From CAXBDP01 sp963974465 (GTDB lineage: Bacteria; Bacteroidota; Bacteroidia; Cytophagales; Cyclobacteriaceae), in the NCBI GenBank assembly GCA_049340005.1, contig JBMPIY010000009.1: 64,000 bases of DNA, one strand, 5' to 3'. Position 1 is the stretch's first letter, and every line of letters begins with the position of its first letter. The notes beneath the pieces were generated by a model that made no database searches, was not told the origin of the DNA, and was given only the letters and a program-made list of their open reading frames with translations. Of this stretch, positions 9,732 through 18,906 are shown one piece after another. Made by a program: the position numbers and the translations under genes.

Positions 9732-9770
9732 ATTTATTATTCGGATAAGTTTTTGCGTTATCCTAAATAT

Positions 9771-10511
9771 ATGAAAAGTCGATTCCTTTTAGCCCTACTT
9801 ACTTTTTGCTTTGCTTCCACTTTTTCAGTGACCATGGCACAGGAGAAGGTACCAGTTATCATTTACTACGATGATGAGAAAGGCACAATAAAGGAGATAT
9901 ATTCGGTAATTGAATATCCAGAGCAAGACACAACATTACGTGATGGCTCTTTTCGTCGATTTCACCCCAATAGCAATTTATCACTTGAAGTGATGTACTT
10001 CAATGGACTCAAAAATGGCTTAATGAAGGAATATTATGATGATGGAGAAAGCTTGATGCGCGTGAGTTATTTCAAAAGCGATACGGCTCAAGGACCTTTT
10101 AAGGTTTACCATCAGAATGGGAATATTTTACAAGAAGGCACTTTTGAAAACGGAATATTAGCTGGTGAAGTGAAAAGTTATTTCCAAAACGGAAACTTAA
10201 AAGCAGTTGGAAATTTCGAAAATGGATTGCCTGAAGGAATCGCCTTGGAATTGGATGTAAAAGGCGACACCATTTATCAATACAGATATAAAGCAGGAAT
10301 GCTAGAAGGTGAAAGCAAAAAATTTAAAGAAGGACAAATCAGTGAGATTAGCCATTACAATAAAGGAGTAATGAATGGTGAATATATTTCATATCATCCC
10401 AATGGTGAAATTTACATCAAAGGGAATTATCGAAATGGAAGTCCAAATGGGTTATGGCTGTTCTATAATGAAGAAGGTACACTCATAAAAGAAGAACAAA
10501 GAGGTAGATAA
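9771..10511 (+). CDS. secreted MORN-variant repeat protein
   Basis: A protein of 246 residues from the ATG at 9771; a TTG at 9753 extends the frame by six codons, but the ATG begins a good signal peptide (MKSRFLLALLTFCFASTFSVTMAQ). The mature part is built from MORN-variant repeats (about 20-23 residues), for example GLKNGLMKEYYDDGESLMRV, GPFKVYHQNGNILQEGTFEN, GEVKSYFQNGNLKAVGNFEN and GEYISYHPNGEIYIKGNYRN. At least six units are visible. Proteins of this kind are common in Bacteroidota and probably extracytoplasmic; no enzymatic motif is present and the role is unknown. Confidence 0.82.
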   Translation: MKSRFLLALLTFCFASTFSVTMAQEKVPVIIYYDDEKGTIKEIYSVIEYPEQDTTLRDGSFRRFHPNSNLSLEVMYFNGLKNGLMKEYYDDGESLMRVSYFKSDTAQGPFKVYHQNGNILQEGTFENGILAGEVKSYFQNGNLKAVGNFENGLPEGIALELDVKGDTIYQYRYKAGMLEGESKKFKEGQISEISHYNKGVMNGEYISYHPNGEIYIKGNYRNGSPNGLWLFYNEEGTLIKEEQRGR

Positions 10512-10591
10512 AATACCAGATTTAAAGAAAAATATTCCTCCCGCTTTCTTATATACTTTCACACCCAAATTTCCTTCTGTAACTTGCCATC

Positions 10592-11533
10592 ATGTATTCA
10601 GGTATCAAATCCACTAATTTCAATTTTCCCGGCCAAACGGGCTTTTACCGAGGAAAAGTAAGAGATGTATATTTCTTCGAAAACCAATTAGTAATGATTG
10701 CAAGCGATCGCATTTCAGCATTTGATGTGGTGCTTGATCGAGCTATTCCATACAAAGGCCAAGTGCTTAACCAGATTGCTGCGAAATTTCTAGCTGCTAC
10801 AAAAGATATCGTGCCTAATTGGGTGCTGGCAGTGCCTGATGAGAATGTAACAGTGGGTCTAAATTGCGAAACCTTTCCTGTGGAAATGGTAATCAGAGGC
10901 TATTTGGCTGGCCATGCTTGGAGAGAATATAGTTCGGGCAAAAGACAAATTTGCGGAGTGGCTTTGCCTGAAGGATTGAAAGAAAATGACAAGCTGCCTG
11001 AACCCATCATCACTCCTACTACCAAAGCGCATGAAGGCCACGACGAAGATATTTCGCGGGAGGAAATTCTTAAACAAGGATTGGTTACGGAAGAGAATTA
11101 TCTCCAATTAGAAAAATACACTCAGGCATTGTTTCAAAGAGGAACAGAAATAGCTGCAAAACAAGGCCTTATCTTAGTTGACACAAAGTACGAGTTTGGC
11201 CATGTAGATGGAAAAATTTACCTAATAGATGAAATTCATACGCCGGATTCCAGCCGCTACTTTTATGCAGATGGCTATGCCGAAAGACAAGCTAAAGGCG
11301 AAAAGCAAAAGCAGCTTTCTAAAGAATTTGTAAGGCAATGGCTAATAGAGAATGGCTTTCAAGGAAAAGAAGGACAAACTCAACCTGTGATGAGCGATGA
11401 AATTGTGAATATGATTACAGATAGGTATATTGAGCTATTCGAAAAAGTAACTGGAGAGAAATTTAACAAAGCAGATCCAAATTCCGTTTTGAAGAGAATT
11501 GAAACAAACATTAACAACTATCTAAAGCAATAA
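10592..11533 (+). CDS. purC: phosphoribosylaminoimidazole-succinocarboxamide synthase
   Basis: A 313-residue SAICAR synthase, the longer Bacteroidota/yeast-like form. Diagnostic segments are FYRGKVRDVYFFENQLVMIASDRISAFD at the N-terminus, EMVIRGYLAGHAWREY, ITPTTKAHEGHDE and LVDTKYEFGHVDGKIYLIDE, followed by HTPDSSRYF. It joins aspartate to CAIR in purine synthesis. It is first in a compact plus-strand run: the STAS gene starts 9 bp after its stop. A GCGGGAGG lies 48 bp before the start (10537) and another inside the gene (11056, encoding Arg-Glu). Confidence 0.97.
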   Translation: MYSGIKSTNFNFPGQTGFYRGKVRDVYFFENQLVMIASDRISAFDVVLDRAIPYKGQVLNQIAAKFLAATKDIVPNWVLAVPDENVTVGLNCETFPVEMVIRGYLAGHAWREYSSGKRQICGVALPEGLKENDKLPEPIITPTTKAHEGHDEDISREEILKQGLVTEENYLQLEKYTQALFQRGTEIAAKQGLILVDTKYEFGHVDGKIYLIDEIHTPDSSRYFYADGYAERQAKGEKQKQLSKEFVRQWLIENGFQGKEGQTQPVMSDEIVNMITDRYIELFEKVTGEKFNKADPNSVLKRIETNINNYLKQ

Positions 11534-11542
11534 ATACACATT

Positions 11543-11923
11543 ATGAAATTTTCTATAAACAAGCAGGACAATTACACAATCTTCAGTATTAATGAAGAAA
11601 AATTAGATACAACGATATCGCCAAATGTAAAAAGTGAACTTATTACTCAAAATGCAGAAGGCGTATCTAATATGATTTTGGATTTGTCTCAAGTAAAATA
11701 CATTGATAGTTCCGGACTAAGTGCCTTATTAAGAGGCAATATGATTTATAATGACAATGGAGGTATTTTTATCCTTGCTGCTCCTTCTGAGCATGTAGTG
11801 AAATTACTCAAAATCTCCTTGCTTGATAAAGTATTGAATATACTACCAACGATCGAAGAAGCTATTGATGCTGTATTTTTGCACGTAATCGAAAGCGATT
11901 TAGAAGAAGGCGAAGACGAGTAG
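11543..11923 (+). CDS. STAS-domain anti-anti-sigma-like protein
   Basis: A protein of 126 residues made of a single STAS domain: a beta-strand pair (NYTIFSINEEKLDTTI), the signature MILDLSQVKYIDSSGLSALL with the conserved serine that an anti-sigma kinase could phosphorylate (DSSG), then GGIFILAAPSEHVVKLLKIS. A short acidic tail (ESDLEEGEDE) follows. By family it is an anti-sigma factor antagonist; no cognate kinase is in the window. The gene sits between purC and rnz with 9- and 4-bp gaps, so it is co-transcribed with them. Confidence 0.85.
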   Translation: MKFSINKQDNYTIFSINEEKLDTTISPNVKSELITQNAEGVSNMILDLSQVKYIDSSGLSALLRGNMIYNDNGGIFILAAPSEHVVKLLKISLLDKVLNILPTIEEAIDAVFLHVIESDLEEGEDE

Positions 11924-11927
11924 AAAT

Positions 11928-12845
11928 TTGGAATTTCAGCTGCAAATACTCGGTTCCAACTCAGCCGCACCAGCGCATAATAGAAACCAAACTTCTCAGC
12001 TTTTAAGAATAGGTAATGAATGGATGCTGATTGATTGTGGGGAAGGCACTCAAATTCAGCTGAGAAATTTCAAAATTCCCTTTCAGAAAATTTCTCGAAT
12101 TTTCATCAGTCATTTACACGGAGACCACTATCTTGGATTAGTCGGTCTCCTTTTTACTTTCCACCTGCTGCAACGCAAATCTCCTCTCACTATTTATGGC
12201 CCACCAGGCCTGAGGGAAATCATAAGCTTACAACTGAAATACTCAAATAGCTCGCTTCAATATGATTTAGATTTCATAGAATGGAAACCTGAAATTAAGG
12301 AACTACTATTTGAAAATGAACACTTTACAGTAAATTCATTTCCGTTAAAACATCGGATCCCTTGTTCTGGATTTGTGTTTTTAGAAAAGCCTAAGCCAAA
12401 ATCGATTATCAAAGAAAATCTACCTGATTGGATTAGGATTCACCAATTCCAATTATTGAAAAATGGAGAAGATATTAGCCATCCGGAAACTGGAGAAATA
12501 TTCACTAACTGGCTCTTTACCAAATCCGCAAAGAAATCCAGAAAATACGTATTTTGCTCAGACACCATTTATGATGAGTCAATAATTTCTACGGTAGCAG
12601 GAGCAGATTTGCTATATCATGAAGCAACCTTTATGGATGATATGACAGAAAGAGCTTCTCAAACATTCCATAGCACAGCCAAACAAGCAGCTAGCATTGC
12701 ATTGAAAGCTAATGTGAAAATGCTATTATTGGGACACTTTTCTATTAGATACAAAGACTTGGAACCTCTGCAGACAGAAGCGCGGGAGGTTTTTGCAGAA
12801 TCCTATTTGGCGATTGAAGGTGAAAAATTTTCTATTCCGGAATAA
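11928..12845 (+). CDS. rnz: ribonuclease Z
   Basis: A 305-residue metallo-beta-lactamase-fold tRNA 3' endonuclease. The zinc motif FISHLHGDHYLGLVGLL is near residues 60-75. Further ligands are in PLKHRIPCSGFV, FCSDTIYD (Asp) and LLLGHFSIRYKD (His). The start is a TTG at 11928, 4 bp after the STAS stop; it is chosen because the following MEFQLQILGSNSAAP aligns with the family's N-terminal beta strand and there is no upstream ATG. It matures tRNA 3' ends. It is third in the purC operon. An octamer lies at 12782 (Arg-Glu). Confidence 0.94.
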   Translation: MEFQLQILGSNSAAPAHNRNQTSQLLRIGNEWMLIDCGEGTQIQLRNFKIPFQKISRIFISHLHGDHYLGLVGLLFTFHLLQRKSPLTIYGPPGLREIISLQLKYSNSSLQYDLDFIEWKPEIKELLFENEHFTVNSFPLKHRIPCSGFVFLEKPKPKSIIKENLPDWIRIHQFQLLKNGEDISHPETGEIFTNWLFTKSAKKSRKYVFCSDTIYDESIISTVAGADLLYHEATFMDDMTERASQTFHSTAKQAASIALKANVKMLLLGHFSIRYKDLEPLQTEAREVFAESYLAIEGEKFSIPE

Positions 12846-12851
12846 ATTTTC

Positions 12852-13646
12852 GTGCACTTGAAAACTGAAAAAGTAAAAAAGAGAAACCTCTTTATCGTCC
12901 TTAGTGGAATTTTCATCACCAATGCTCTCCTAGCAGAAATGGTGGGCGTGAAAATCTTTTCTGCAGAAGGAACGCTCGGCATTCCTCCCGCCAATATCAA
13001 ACTGCTTGGCGATTTTGTACTTGATTTTAACCTAACTGCTGGGGTAATGCTTTGGCCGGTCGTGTTTATTACCACTGATATAATCAATGAATACTTTGGT
13101 AAGTCGGGCGTAAAGAAAATCAGTTTCCTTACTGCTGGTCTTATTCTCTATTCTTTCTTTATGATCTACATCGTGACCTTGCTCACTCCTGCTGATTTCT
13201 GGCTCGATGTAAACCCTGCTGATGATCAAGGCAATCCATTTAATATAAGCTTTGCTTTCAATCTTATTTTCCGCCAAGGAATGGGCATAATTTTAGGCTC
13301 CTTGATTGCCTTCCTCATTGGGCAATTAGTAGATGTTTATGTATTCCAAAAGTTGAGAAGGTTTACAGGCTCTAAGAAAATATGGCTGCGAGCCACTGGC
13401 TCTACCTTAGTATCGCAGCTGATCGACAGCTTTGTGGTATTGTGGATTGCATTCGTAGTATTTGGTAATTGGTCTTATGAACAGCTTGCTTCAGTTGGGA
13501 TAATCAATTATTTGTACAAGTTTGCTGTAGCTATTTTGCTCACTCCTATTCTTTACATCGCCCATTACTTTATCGACGGCTATTTGGGAAAAGACCTAGC
13601 AAAAGAAATGACTGATGAAGCTAGTGCGCAAGAAGGCCTATTGTAA
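12852..13646 (+). CDS. queuosine-precursor transporter (YhhQ/VUT family)
   Basis: A 264-residue integral membrane protein with about six transmembrane segments. It fits the YhhQ/VUT family: VMLWPVVFITTDIINEYFGK near residue 60, then LIFRQGMGIILGSLIAFLIGQLVDVYVF and GSTLVSQLIDSFVVLWIAFV, the family's SQ-D pattern. It is believed to import preQ0/preQ1, the precursor of the tRNA base queuosine. The start is a GTG at 12852, 6 bp after rnz; the next in-frame ATG is far inside the first transmembrane segment. Adjacency to rnz fits a tRNA-processing theme. An octamer lies at 12984. Confidence 0.87.
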   Translation: MHLKTEKVKKRNLFIVLSGIFITNALLAEMVGVKIFSAEGTLGIPPANIKLLGDFVLDFNLTAGVMLWPVVFITTDIINEYFGKSGVKKISFLTAGLILYSFFMIYIVTLLTPADFWLDVNPADDQGNPFNISFAFNLIFRQGMGIILGSLIAFLIGQLVDVYVFQKLRRFTGSKKIWLRATGSTLVSQLIDSFVVLWIAFVVFGNWSYEQLASVGIINYLYKFAVAILLTPILYIAHYFIDGYLGKDLAKEMTDEASAQEGLL

Positions 13647-13765
13647 CTCATCGTTTCCAAAATTGATCTTTTCATTTGGCTGGTCAAACATAATCTCCTC
13701 CTATCCAATTTCTTATTGAAATATGCAGCAGAAATATTACCTTATTTCTTAAACCTAAAAATACT

Positions 13766-15667
13766 ATGAAAAACAAACTAGTCTTTGCTTTGCAGACGGT
13801 GCTATTATTTCTAATAGTTGTTGGCTGTAGTCCAAAAGATGGGCAAGAGCAAAATACCCAAGCAAACTATGTAAAAGAAAATTACACTAAAACCGAAGTG
13901 TATATAGAAATGCGCGATGGCGTAAAACTTTTCACAAGTATATATGCGCCAAAAGATCAATCGAAAGAGTATCCGATTTTGATGCAACGCACGCCATATA
14001 GCGTGGCTCCTTATGGTGCTGATGCTTTCAAAACAGCTCTTGGCCCGTCTTCTACTTTAATGAAAGATGGGTACATATTCGTGTACCAAGACGTACGCGG
14101 GAGGTGGAATAGTGAAGGGAGCTATGATAATATGCGTCCAACATTAACAGCTGAAGAACGCAATACTGACCAAGATATAGACGAAAGTACTGATACCTAC
14201 GATACGATTGAATGGTTAATTGCAAACCTTGATAACAACAATGGGAAAGTTGGCCAATGGGGAATTTCATATCCAGGATTCTATTCTGCTGCAAGTTTGC
14301 CTTACGCCCATGAAGCATTAAAAGCTGTTTCACCACAAGCACCCATTGGCGATTTCTATTTTGATGATTTTCATCACAATGGAGCTTATTTCTTGAGCTA
14401 TTTCGTGGCGACATCCGTTTTTGGTTATCAGAAAGATAAGCCAACCACTGAGGCTTGGTACAAAATGATTGATGCCGGAACCGAGGATGCTTATCAATTC
14501 TTTATGGATTTGGGTCCCCTAAAAAATGCTTCCAAATATTATGGCGAAGATAATTTCTTCTGGCAACAAATTGTCGAACACCCAGATTACGATGAATTTT
14601 GGCAGCGAAGAGGGATTGTACAGCACATGAAAGACATTAAGCCATCTGTGATGGTTGTAGGCGGGTGGTTCGATGCAGAAGACTTATACGGCCCGTTAAA
14701 TATCTACAAAGAAATTGAGAAGAATAACCCGAATACTTACAATACAATAGTGATGGGTCCATGGAGTCATGGAGATTGGTCACGTGAAAGAGGAACGCAA
14801 AATGTATTTAATATCCACTTTGGTGATAGTATTTCCACTTGGTATCAGGATAATGTAGAAGCTGAATTTTTTGATCACTTCCTAAAAGGTGCTGGGGATG
14901 GACAAACAGGATTGCCAGAAGCCTATATGTTTGATACTGGTAAGAAAGAATGGACTCGCTTTGAAAACTGGCCTCCTGCTAATGCAGAACGAGTAAATAT
15001 GTATCCACATGCCGATGGATCGCTAAGTATGGATGCTCCAAGCGCAAGAGGAGCTTTTGCAGAGTTTGTATCTGATCCTGCCAAACCAGTTCCACATTCT
15101 GAAGATATCAAATTGACCTTTACTCCAAGGAAATACATGAGTGATGATCAGCGCTTTGCTGCACGCCGCCCAGATGTATTGGTGTATGAAACTGATGTGT
15201 TAGAGAATGACATTACTTTGGCTGGAGAAATCATGGCAAAATTGAAAGTGAGTATCACTGGTACAGATGCTGACTGGATTGTGAAATTGGTAGATGTATA
15301 TCCAGGAGATACAGAAACTCCAGAATGGGTGACAGCCAATCAGAAACTAAGCAATTACCACCAAATGGTTCGTAGTGAAAGTATGCGCGGGAGGTATAGA
15401 GAAGGCTTTGACAATCCTAAGCCTTTTGTGCCAAATCAAGTCACCGATGTGGACTTTCGATTACAGGACGTTTACCATACTTTCAAAAAAGGACATAAAA
15501 TCCAAATTCAGATTCAAAGCACATGGTTTCCTTTGATAGACAGAAACCCGCAGAAGTATGTAGAAAATATCTTTAAAGCAGATGAAAGTGACTTTATCAA
15601 ATCCACTCATAGAGTGTTTAGTGCTGCCGAAAATGCAACTGTCATCGAGGTGCAAATACTGAGATAA
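13766..15667 (+). CDS. CocE/NonD-family lipoprotein hydrolase
   Basis: A 633-residue exported lipoprotein: a hydrophobic signal ending in lipobox VVGC (residues 18-21). The alpha/beta-hydrolase domain begins YIEMRDGVKLFTSIYAPKD. The nucleophile serine is in GQWGISYPGFYSA, the acid in VGGWFDAEDLYG, and the histidine in GPWSHGDWSRERG. A C-terminal jelly-roll domain (about residues 440-633) is of the X-Pro dipeptidyl-peptidase C-terminal type. The family cleaves acyl-ester or peptide bonds (glutaryl-7-ACA acylase, cocaine esterase, Xaa-Pro peptidase); the substrate is not predictable. It is followed by a strong bidirectional terminator. Octamers lie at 14097 and 15387, both reading Arg-Gly-Arg. 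Confidence 0.9.
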   Translation: MKNKLVFALQTVLLFLIVVGCSPKDGQEQNTQANYVKENYTKTEVYIEMRDGVKLFTSIYAPKDQSKEYPILMQRTPYSVAPYGADAFKTALGPSSTLMKDGYIFVYQDVRGRWNSEGSYDNMRPTLTAEERNTDQDIDESTDTYDTIEWLIANLDNNNGKVGQWGISYPGFYSAASLPYAHEALKAVSPQAPIGDFYFDDFHHNGAYFLSYFVATSVFGYQKDKPTTEAWYKMIDAGTEDAYQFFMDLGPLKNASKYYGEDNFFWQQIVEHPDYDEFWQRRGIVQHMKDIKPSVMVVGGWFDAEDLYGPLNIYKEIEKNNPNTYNTIVMGPWSHGDWSRERGTQNVFNIHFGDSISTWYQDNVEAEFFDHFLKGAGDGQTGLPEAYMFDTGKKEWTRFENWPPANAERVNMYPHADGSLSMDAPSARGAFAEFVSDPAKPVPHSEDIKLTFTPRKYMSDDQRFAARRPDVLVYETDVLENDITLAGEIMAKLKVSITGTDADWIVKLVDVYPGDTETPEWVTANQKLSNYHQMVRSESMRGRYREGFDNPKPFVPNQVTDVDFRLQDVYHTFKKGHKIQIQIQSTWFPLIDRNPQKYVENIFKADESDFIKSTHRVFSAAENATVIEVQILR

Positions 15668-15684
15668 ATTACTAAATCTGAAGT

Positions 15685-15725
15685 AAAAAAAAAGAGCATT
15701 GAAAGTGATTTCAATGCTCTTTTTT
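15685..15725. terminator. bidirectional terminator between CocE gene and small membrane protein gene
   Basis: The arms AAAAAAGAGCATTGAAA and TTTCAATGCTCTTTTTT pair perfectly around a 4-nt loop (15705-15708), flanked by A- and T-runs on both sides. It separates the plus-strand hydrolase (ends 15667) from the minus-strand gene ending at 15744. Confidence 0.9.
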
Positions 15726-15743
15726 CATATTGTATCTATCTGA

Positions 15744-16055
15744 TTATAAAATAATTATCAAAAGCAAAATTATAATGATTGCACCTGTTGAAATGAAAAT
15801 CCCACCATTTTTACTAGCTGCATTTGCTTCTTCTTTAAGCTCTTTAATTTCGGCTCTCAATTCTTTCTTTTCTTCTCTGGACATTTCTGATTTATCAATA
15901 GCCTTAAGCTCATTTACCCTATCTACAATTCGCTGAACTTCCGGGCTATACTTAGCTTCTTTTTCAGGATCGTTTTTGTCAGTATCATTTGCCAAAACTG
16001 GTGATACACAAAATAAGGCTACAAGGCCAAGCATTACTAAAAATTTTGCTTTCAT
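15744..16055 (-). CDS. small exported coiled-coil protein with C-terminal membrane anchor (paralogue A)
   Basis: A protein of 103 residues: a signal peptide (MKAKFLVMLGLVALFCVSPVLA), a charged helical middle (SPEVQRIVDRVNELKAIDKS through KKELRAEIKELKEEANAA) likely to form a coiled coil, and a very hydrophobic C-terminus of about 20 isoleucine/leucine residues preceded by GGIFISTGA. It has an upstream tandem paralogue (16185-16493) sharing the core PEVQRIVDRVNELK and the C-terminal anchor. I know of no assigned function; similar short proteins occur in Cytophagales. The topology suggests an inner-membrane protein with a periplasmic helix. Confidence 0.75.
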   Translation of the reverse strand: MKAKFLVMLGLVALFCVSPVLANDTDKNDPEKEAKYSPEVQRIVDRVNELKAIDKSEMSREEKKELRAEIKELKEEANAASKNGGIFISTGAIIIILLLIIIL

Positions 16056-16138
16056 AATGTTATTGATTTAGTTATAAAGTAAAGTAAAACCAACACACTG
16101 ATAAAAACAAGAAAACAGTTTAGAAAGCTTAAAAACAG

Positions 16139-16163
16139 AAAAGGGTTCTTGCGAACCCTTTTT
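16139..16163 (-). terminator. terminator of small membrane protein paralogue B
   Basis: AAAAGGGTTC (16139-16148) and GAACCCTTTT pair around loop TTGC. On the minus strand a T-run follows. It lies 22 bp after the stop of the 16185-16493 gene and separates the two paralogues into independent transcription units. Confidence 0.75.
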
Positions 16164-16184
16164 GAATTAATCCATCAAAACTAA

Positions 16185-16493
16185 TTACAAAATCAGTATC
16201 AATAAAAGAATGATAATAATGACTGCTCCTACTGATAAGTAAACGCCATTTCCATTTGCTGCGTTAGCTTCATCCTTTAGCTCACGCACTTCATTTCTCA
16301 AATCTTTTCTTTCCGCTTTTGTTAAAGTAGATCGATCGATTTCCTTTAGCTCATTCACTCGATCTACAATTCTTTGTACTTCGGGTGAATACTTTGGTTT
16401 AGGATCAGTATCATTATTAATGTTCGCTGCCAGAATAGGGCTGGTCAACAAAATAACGATAAGTCCAAAGCTTAATAAAAATTTGGCTTTCAT
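16185..16493 (-). CDS. small exported coiled-coil protein with C-terminal membrane anchor (paralogue B)
   Basis: A protein of 102 residues from the ATG at 16493. The frame is open for 30 more codons upstream, but the internal start gives a signal peptide (MKAKFLLSFGLIVILLTSPILA) parallel to paralogue A. The core SPEVQRIVDRVNELKEIDRS and the helix RKDLRNEVRELKDEANAA are nearly the same as in A, and the C-terminus is again a polyisoleucine/leucine anchor preceded by GVYLSVGA. The two genes are adjacent, on the same strand and separated by a terminator, so they look like a local duplication kept under separate control. Confidence 0.75.
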   Translation of the reverse strand: MKAKFLLSFGLIVILLTSPILAANINNDTDPKPKYSPEVQRIVDRVNELKEIDRSTLTKAERKDLRNEVRELKDEANAANGNGVYLSVGAVIIIILLLILIL

Positions 16494-16673
16494 TGGTAAA
16501 AAATGGTTAAATGAAAAAATAGGTTGAAGAAAAAAAGGTGATCTAACAGAAAAAAGGAGTCCGATTATTAAGTTATAAATCACCTTGCCTATTTAAACGT
16601 ATCAAACTAAAAACAAGCCCATTATAAAACCATTATATTCATTTTAAACCAAAGTATTTTTAGAAACAGCCTT

Positions 16674-18788
16674 CTAGTAGTTTAAGAGTTGTTTTATCAC
16701 CACTGCCGTTTTATCAGCATTTGGCAACATTGCCTTTTCCAACTCCACATTCAACGCAATAGCCGGTAAATTCAATGCACCTAATGTTAAAACGGGTGCG
16801 TCTAAGTGCTCAAATAAATTTGCTGAAATTCGGCCAGCTAATGATTCTGCAAATGAATTCATCAATGGCTCTTCAGTTAATACCATTGCTTTGTTATGCT
16901 TTTGAACCGAATCACTTATAGTGTCCCAATCCAATGGATTTAGCGTTCTCAAATCAATAATCTCTACAGCCCCATCAAATTGTTCAGAAGCGGCTCTTGC
17001 CCAATATACACCCATTCCATAGGTGATGACTACACAGCTTTCACCTTTGGCAATTTTATCTTCACTCGCTTCTTGCGCAATAAGAGCTTTTCCTAAAGGA
17101 ATAATATAATCTCCATCCGGCTCGAAAGTTTTGGCTTCCTCGGTACCTGGTACTTTAGACCAATACAAGCCTTTATGTTCAAGCATCACTACTGGGTTTG
17201 GATCATAAAAGGCTGCTTTTAAAAGTCCCTTCATATCAGCCGCATTGGACGGATACACAACTTTAATTCCTCTGATAGTAAGTAAGGTAGATTCTATACT
17301 TCCAGAATGATATGGGCCACCACCGCCATAAGCGCCTATGGGCACTCTAATAAGCGACTGGATTGGGAATTGACCTTGGGATAAATAACAGCTTTTTGAA
17401 AGTTCTTCTACCAACTGATTCATACCCGGCCAGATATAATCTGCAAATTGAATTTCTACAATTGCTTTGGCACCGACAGCAGACATTCCTGCGGTACTAC
17501 CAACAATATATGCTTCTTGTATTGGTGTATTGAATATTCTATGCTCGCCATATTTCTGAGATAAAGTTGCCGCCTCTCTAAACACTCCACCAAGTCTCCC
17601 GCCTACATCTTGTCCATAAAATAGCGCTTCAGGGTTATCTCTCAATATATCATCTACAGCATGCAAAGCTGCATCAACCATCACCACTTTTTCACTGCCT
17701 TCAGGTTTTCTTTCACCTTTCTCTTCCGTAATTGGAGTTGGAGCAAATTCATGATCTGAAACGGTGGCAATATCTGGATCTGGAGAAGCCAATGCCTTTT
17801 CGTATTCTGACTGAACAAATTCAGTTACTTCTTTTTGAATCTTCTTAAGTTCGGCTGGTTTTACTCCAGCTGCCTTTAAATATGCTTCTAATTTTGGTAG
17901 TGGATCATCTTGCGAGTGAAGCGATAAATCTCCATCTCCGCGATACCATTCCTTACGCACACCACTCGTATGATGACCAAGAAGTGGACATTTCGCATGT
18001 ACTAAAATCGGTGCTCTGTTAGATCTAGCGTACTCAAAAGCCTTTGTCATTCCTTCATAGGATTGCACAAAGTCTGAACCATCCACCCGCATTTTCTCTA
18101 AGCCTTTGAAGCCCTCCGCAAATTCAAATGCATCCATGGCACGCATTTCTGCACCCGTAGCCGAAATACCCCATTCATTATCTTGAATCAAATAAACGAT
18201 CGGCAATTTATGTAATACAGCCATTTGGAATGCTTCCGAAACTTCTCCTTCTGTAACCGAGCCATCACCTAAAGAGCAAAGTACCACAGGTTTTACATCG
18301 GCATTTATCAAACCTACTTTCTCCAAATATGAAACCCCATGCGCCATTCCTGTAGCCGGAATAGCCTGCATACCCGTAGCACTACTTTGGTGAGGAATAG
18401 TTGGAAATCCCTCCCGCTTCAAACTCGGATGTGAATAATAAGTACGGCCTCCAGAAAAAGGATCATGAGCTTTGGCCATCAACTGTCCCATGAGCTCAAA
18501 AGGCTGCATACCTATACCTAACAAAATAGATTCATCACGATAATAAGGAGCAGCAAAATCAGTTTCCTTCAATTGAAAAGCTGCCGCTAATTGAATAGCT
18601 TCATGCCCTCTAGAAGTACTGTGAACGTACTTACTGCATATTTTTTTATTCTCCTCGTAGGTTTCTGCCATTCTTTTGGCAGTACACATAAGGCGATAAG
18701 CTTTTTTTAAAATGTTAGTATCGATAGCCAAATTATTCTTGGTGTTGGTTGATATATCTTTGGGTAATGATTTACTCTTTGTTGTCAT
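16674..18788 (-). CDS. fused alpha/beta thiamine-diphosphate 2-oxoacid dehydrogenase E1
   Basis: A 704-residue E1 in which the alpha and beta chains of a branched-chain/pyruvate-type dehydrogenase are one polypeptide. The alpha half (to about residue 350) carries the ThDP motif GDGSVTEGEVSEAFQMAVLHKLPIVYLIQDN. The beta half begins near VVMVDAALHAVDDILRDNPE, with LFYGQDVGGRLGGVFR, then QIQFADYIWPGMNQLVEEL-like and GAYGGGGPYHSGS motifs and VITYGMGVYWA. It probably decarboxylates branched-chain 2-oxoacids (2-oxoisovalerate) or pyruvate and hands the acyl group to an E2 lipoyl protein not in this window. A palindrome at 18858-18871 lies 70 bp upstream. An octamer lies at 18410 (Arg-Glu-Gly). Confidence 0.9.
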   Translation of the reverse strand: MTTKSKSLPKDISTNTKNNLAIDTNILKKAYRLMCTAKRMAETYEENKKICSKYVHSTSRGHEAIQLAAAFQLKETDFAAPYYRDESILLGIGMQPFELMGQLMAKAHDPFSGGRTYYSHPSLKREGFPTIPHQSSATGMQAIPATGMAHGVSYLEKVGLINADVKPVVLCSLGDGSVTEGEVSEAFQMAVLHKLPIVYLIQDNEWGISATGAEMRAMDAFEFAEGFKGLEKMRVDGSDFVQSYEGMTKAFEYARSNRAPILVHAKCPLLGHHTSGVRKEWYRGDGDLSLHSQDDPLPKLEAYLKAAGVKPAELKKIQKEVTEFVQSEYEKALASPDPDIATVSDHEFAPTPITEEKGERKPEGSEKVVMVDAALHAVDDILRDNPEALFYGQDVGGRLGGVFREAATLSQKYGEHRIFNTPIQEAYIVGSTAGMSAVGAKAIVEIQFADYIWPGMNQLVEELSKSCYLSQGQFPIQSLIRVPIGAYGGGGPYHSGSIESTLLTIRGIKVVYPSNAADMKGLLKAAFYDPNPVVMLEHKGLYWSKVPGTEEAKTFEPDGDYIIPLGKALIAQEASEDKIAKGESCVVITYGMGVYWARAASEQFDGAVEIIDLRTLNPLDWDTISDSVQKHNKAMVLTEEPLMNSFAESLAGRISANLFEHLDAPVLTLGALNLPAIALNVELEKAMLPNADKTAVVIKQLLNY

Positions 18789-18857
18789 TATTTGTGTTTT
18801 TACTAATTGCTAATTTAGAAAATTGGCAGGAGAAAGCCTTACAAATATAATAGAAAG

Positions 18858-18871
18858 CTAACGAACGTTCG
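18858..18871. promoter_or_regulatory. palindromic operator candidate between E1 and hemF
   Basis: The 14-mer CTAACGAACGTTCG contains the perfect 10-bp palindrome CGAACGTTCG and lies in the divergent gap between E1 (start 18788, minus) and hemF (plus). It fits the pattern CNAACGNNCGTTNG that I recall for PaaR/FadR-like TetR regulators of acyl-CoA metabolism. The match is from memory and the regulator is not identified. Confidence 0.4.
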
Positions 18872-18906
18872 CTAAGCGGCAAAAAAGACATTGTAAGGAA
18901 ATTAAT

